From: a virus
DNA length: 22,030 nucleotides
Virus record (IMG/VR): IMGVR_UViG_3300043411_000490
Span: 1 to 22,030 of that record
Reading direction: 5' to 3' (one strand)
A model generated the notes under the pieces. It saw nothing but the letters and a program-made list of their open reading frames with translations. It had not been told where the DNA came from and searched no databases. A program made the position numbers and the translations under genes. The number at the start of each line of letters is the position of its first letter. Within the stretch, counting starts at the first letter, position 1. Below, one piece after another: positions 21,189-22,030 of the stretch.

Positions 21189-21360
21189 CATTCGCCTCTT
21201 CCCGTTCCTTAAGCAGTTCTGTTTCCGCCCTTGCCAGCAAGTCTGTAATATAAGTCCCCTTGTCATAGGCACCTACCAGCGCAGCACGTTCTACAACATG
21301 ACCGCGTAGTTTATCGCTAACAAATAGCTGACGGGCTTTAGCTACGGTTGGGTCGGTCAT
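21181..21360 (-). CDS. Small unknown minus-strand protein
   Basis: 59 residues from ATG 21360, set by an ATGA overlap with the upstream gene; an upstream TTG at 21375 is less likely. A largely helical sequence: TVAKARQLFVSDKLRGHVVE, then YITDLLARAETELLKEREEA. The basic N-terminal and acidic C-terminal halves could be a small regulator, but no DNA-binding motif is clear. Confidence 0.6.
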   Translation of the reverse strand: MTDPTVAKARQLFVSDKLRGHVVERAALVGAYDKGTYITDLLARAETELLKEREEANDE

Positions 21361-21575
21361 GGTATCATTACCCAATCGTCACGCTTTGGCGGCTGTTCCG
21401 CGCTCGGCATGTTGGTGAGTGCTTCGATACAATGGCTGATAGCCAAATTGTAGGCTTCGTCGGTTGCGGAATCTGTTTCGGCAGCATTAACCTTTTCCGC
21501 ATCCAGCAGCGCAATAGCCGCTTCTCTTGATATAAGGTCGGTCTGTGTTATCCGCGCTTCTGTCACTTCAACCAT
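21357..21575 (-). CDS. Small unknown minus-strand protein
   Basis: 72 residues from ATG 21575 with a strong AGGAGG six bases upstream. Helical and acidic (ISREAAIALLDAEKVNAAET, AYNLAISHCIEALTNM), ending PPKRDDWVMIP. It overlaps both neighbours by a few bases. Similar small proteins fill early regions of phages without known function. Confidence 0.65.
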   Translation of the reverse strand: MVEVTEARITQTDLISREAAIALLDAEKVNAAETDSATDEAYNLAISHCIEALTNMPSAEQPPKRDDWVMIP

Positions 21576-21930
21576 TGCCGCCTCCTATTGCTTTGCGGGC
21601 GGCAACGGGTATAGCGGCTCGGATAGCAGCGTCGTCGAAGTCTGCCAGATTGCAGTCAAAACCACATTCTACAGCCAGCCACTCGCCATCAGACATAAAC
21701 ATATGCGACCATCGGTCATCTTTGACATGGCCAGTGTTATAGGCGTTCCAGAGATTGTCCTCGCGTTCTGCAACTAAAGCAGTTTCCAGTGTCTCTACCC
21801 TTGCGGATAGGGTGGTGAGGGCGTCGGCTGCTTGATTGCCAATGTGCGTCGGAATGTCGCGTTCACCGCAGTCATCATAGGCGTGTGTCCGCAAGTCGCG
21901 TATCAGCCCCGCAATCTCATCCTTGTTCAT
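21568..21930 (-). CDS. Unknown minus-strand protein with heptad region
   Basis: 120 residues from ATG 21930, with GAGAGGA about 10 bases upstream. An N-terminal helical part (EIAGLIRDLRTHAYDDCGER) leads to a leucine-patterned stretch (ADALTTLSARVETLETALVA). A Trp/Cys-rich part (DNLWNAYNTGHVKDDRWSHM, WLAVECGFDCN) and IRAAIPVAARKAI follow. Three cysteines and a His could be structural, but no zinc motif stands out. Family not recognised. It is part of the minus operon. Confidence 0.65.
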   Translation of the reverse strand: MNKDEIAGLIRDLRTHAYDDCGERDIPTHIGNQAADALTTLSARVETLETALVAEREDNLWNAYNTGHVKDDRWSHMFMSDGEWLAVECGFDCNLADFDDAAIRAAIPVAARKAIGGGNG

Positions 21931-21943
21931 GGCTGTTTTCCTC

Positions 21944-22030
21944 TCAGTCTCTGTCCATTAGCCAGCGTTCAAGGTCGGCATCGTCCATGTCGTCCAGATC
22001 GCTGCGTGCATCTGCGTCCGGTGGCCAGAA
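21944..22030 (-). CDS. 3' end of a minus-strand protein (partial)
   Basis: An open minus-strand frame enters from the right edge and stops at TGA 21944-21946, 13 bases before the next start. The visible 28 residues are acidic (DADARSDLDDMDDADLERWL). Too short to identify, but the close spacing shows the minus operon extends beyond the window. Confidence 0.55.
   Translation of the reverse strand, partial: FWPPDADARSDLDDMDDADLERWLMDRD

Noticed and set aside
1-22030. tRNA genes, CRISPR arrays, insertion sequences, integrase or attachment sites
   Set aside because: No cloverleaf with a CCA-type acceptor, no regular direct-repeat and spacer array, and no transposase- or integrase-like protein were seen. 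The only tandem repeats are within the fibre-like coding sequence.

Overview
This window is the structural and lysis half of a tailed double-stranded DNA phage (or an intact prophage segment). It is densely packed, with about 55% GC by eye, no tRNA, no CRISPR array and no insertion sequence. The order terminase, portal, scaffold, SU10-type major capsid protein, adaptor, nozzle-like protein, internal virion proteins and tailspike is that of a short-tailed (podovirus-like) particle. From memory of similar proteins, the repeat-bearing fibre, the YRW-motif virion proteins and the small conserved ORFs point to an alphaproteobacterial host. That is an inference, not something read from the sequence.

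Layout. (a) 1-2115: the end of an unknown gene, a repeat-rich fibre-like protein, a LamG-like protein and two small proteins. (b) 2124-2834: a conserved phage Rossmann-like protein. (c) 2879-6793: small terminase, large terminase and portal. (d) 6790-9003: a small protein, the scaffold and the major capsid protein, closed by a terminator at 9012-9039. (e) 9042-12253: a small protein, head-tail adaptor, tail nozzle/stabilisation-like protein, collar-domain protein and a GNAT-like protein. (f) 12250-16907: internal or ejection proteins, including one with a self-cleaving S74-type domain, one apparently fused to an M15 peptidase by frameshifting, and a 972-residue protein. (g) A terminator at 16998-17021, then a tailspike with a C1q-like C-terminus. 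(h) 18569-20857: a lysis and membrane cassette with a GH19-like endolysin, a two-helix holin candidate, and Rz with Rz1 embedded in it. (i) 20772-22030: a minus-strand operon of small unknown genes, which runs into the end of Rz.

Most plus-strand genes meet through ATGA, GTGA or TAATG overlaps, so translational coupling is the rule. This also reveals genes too short for usual calling: a 42-residue proline-rich protein at 18569, a 61-residue membrane protein at 19128 and a 44-residue protein at 20202.

The most unusual feature is at 13671-13690. The ORF starting at 13098 ends in CTT TGA, preceded by GGGG. This closely resembles the autoregulatory +1 frameshift site of the release factor 2 gene. 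A +1 shift there joins it directly to an M15 (D-Ala-D-Ala carboxypeptidase-like) domain that has no convincing start of its own. I read this as a candidate programmed frameshift giving a 296-residue virion protein with a peptidoglycan-cutting tail. A sequencing or mutational indel is the main alternative.
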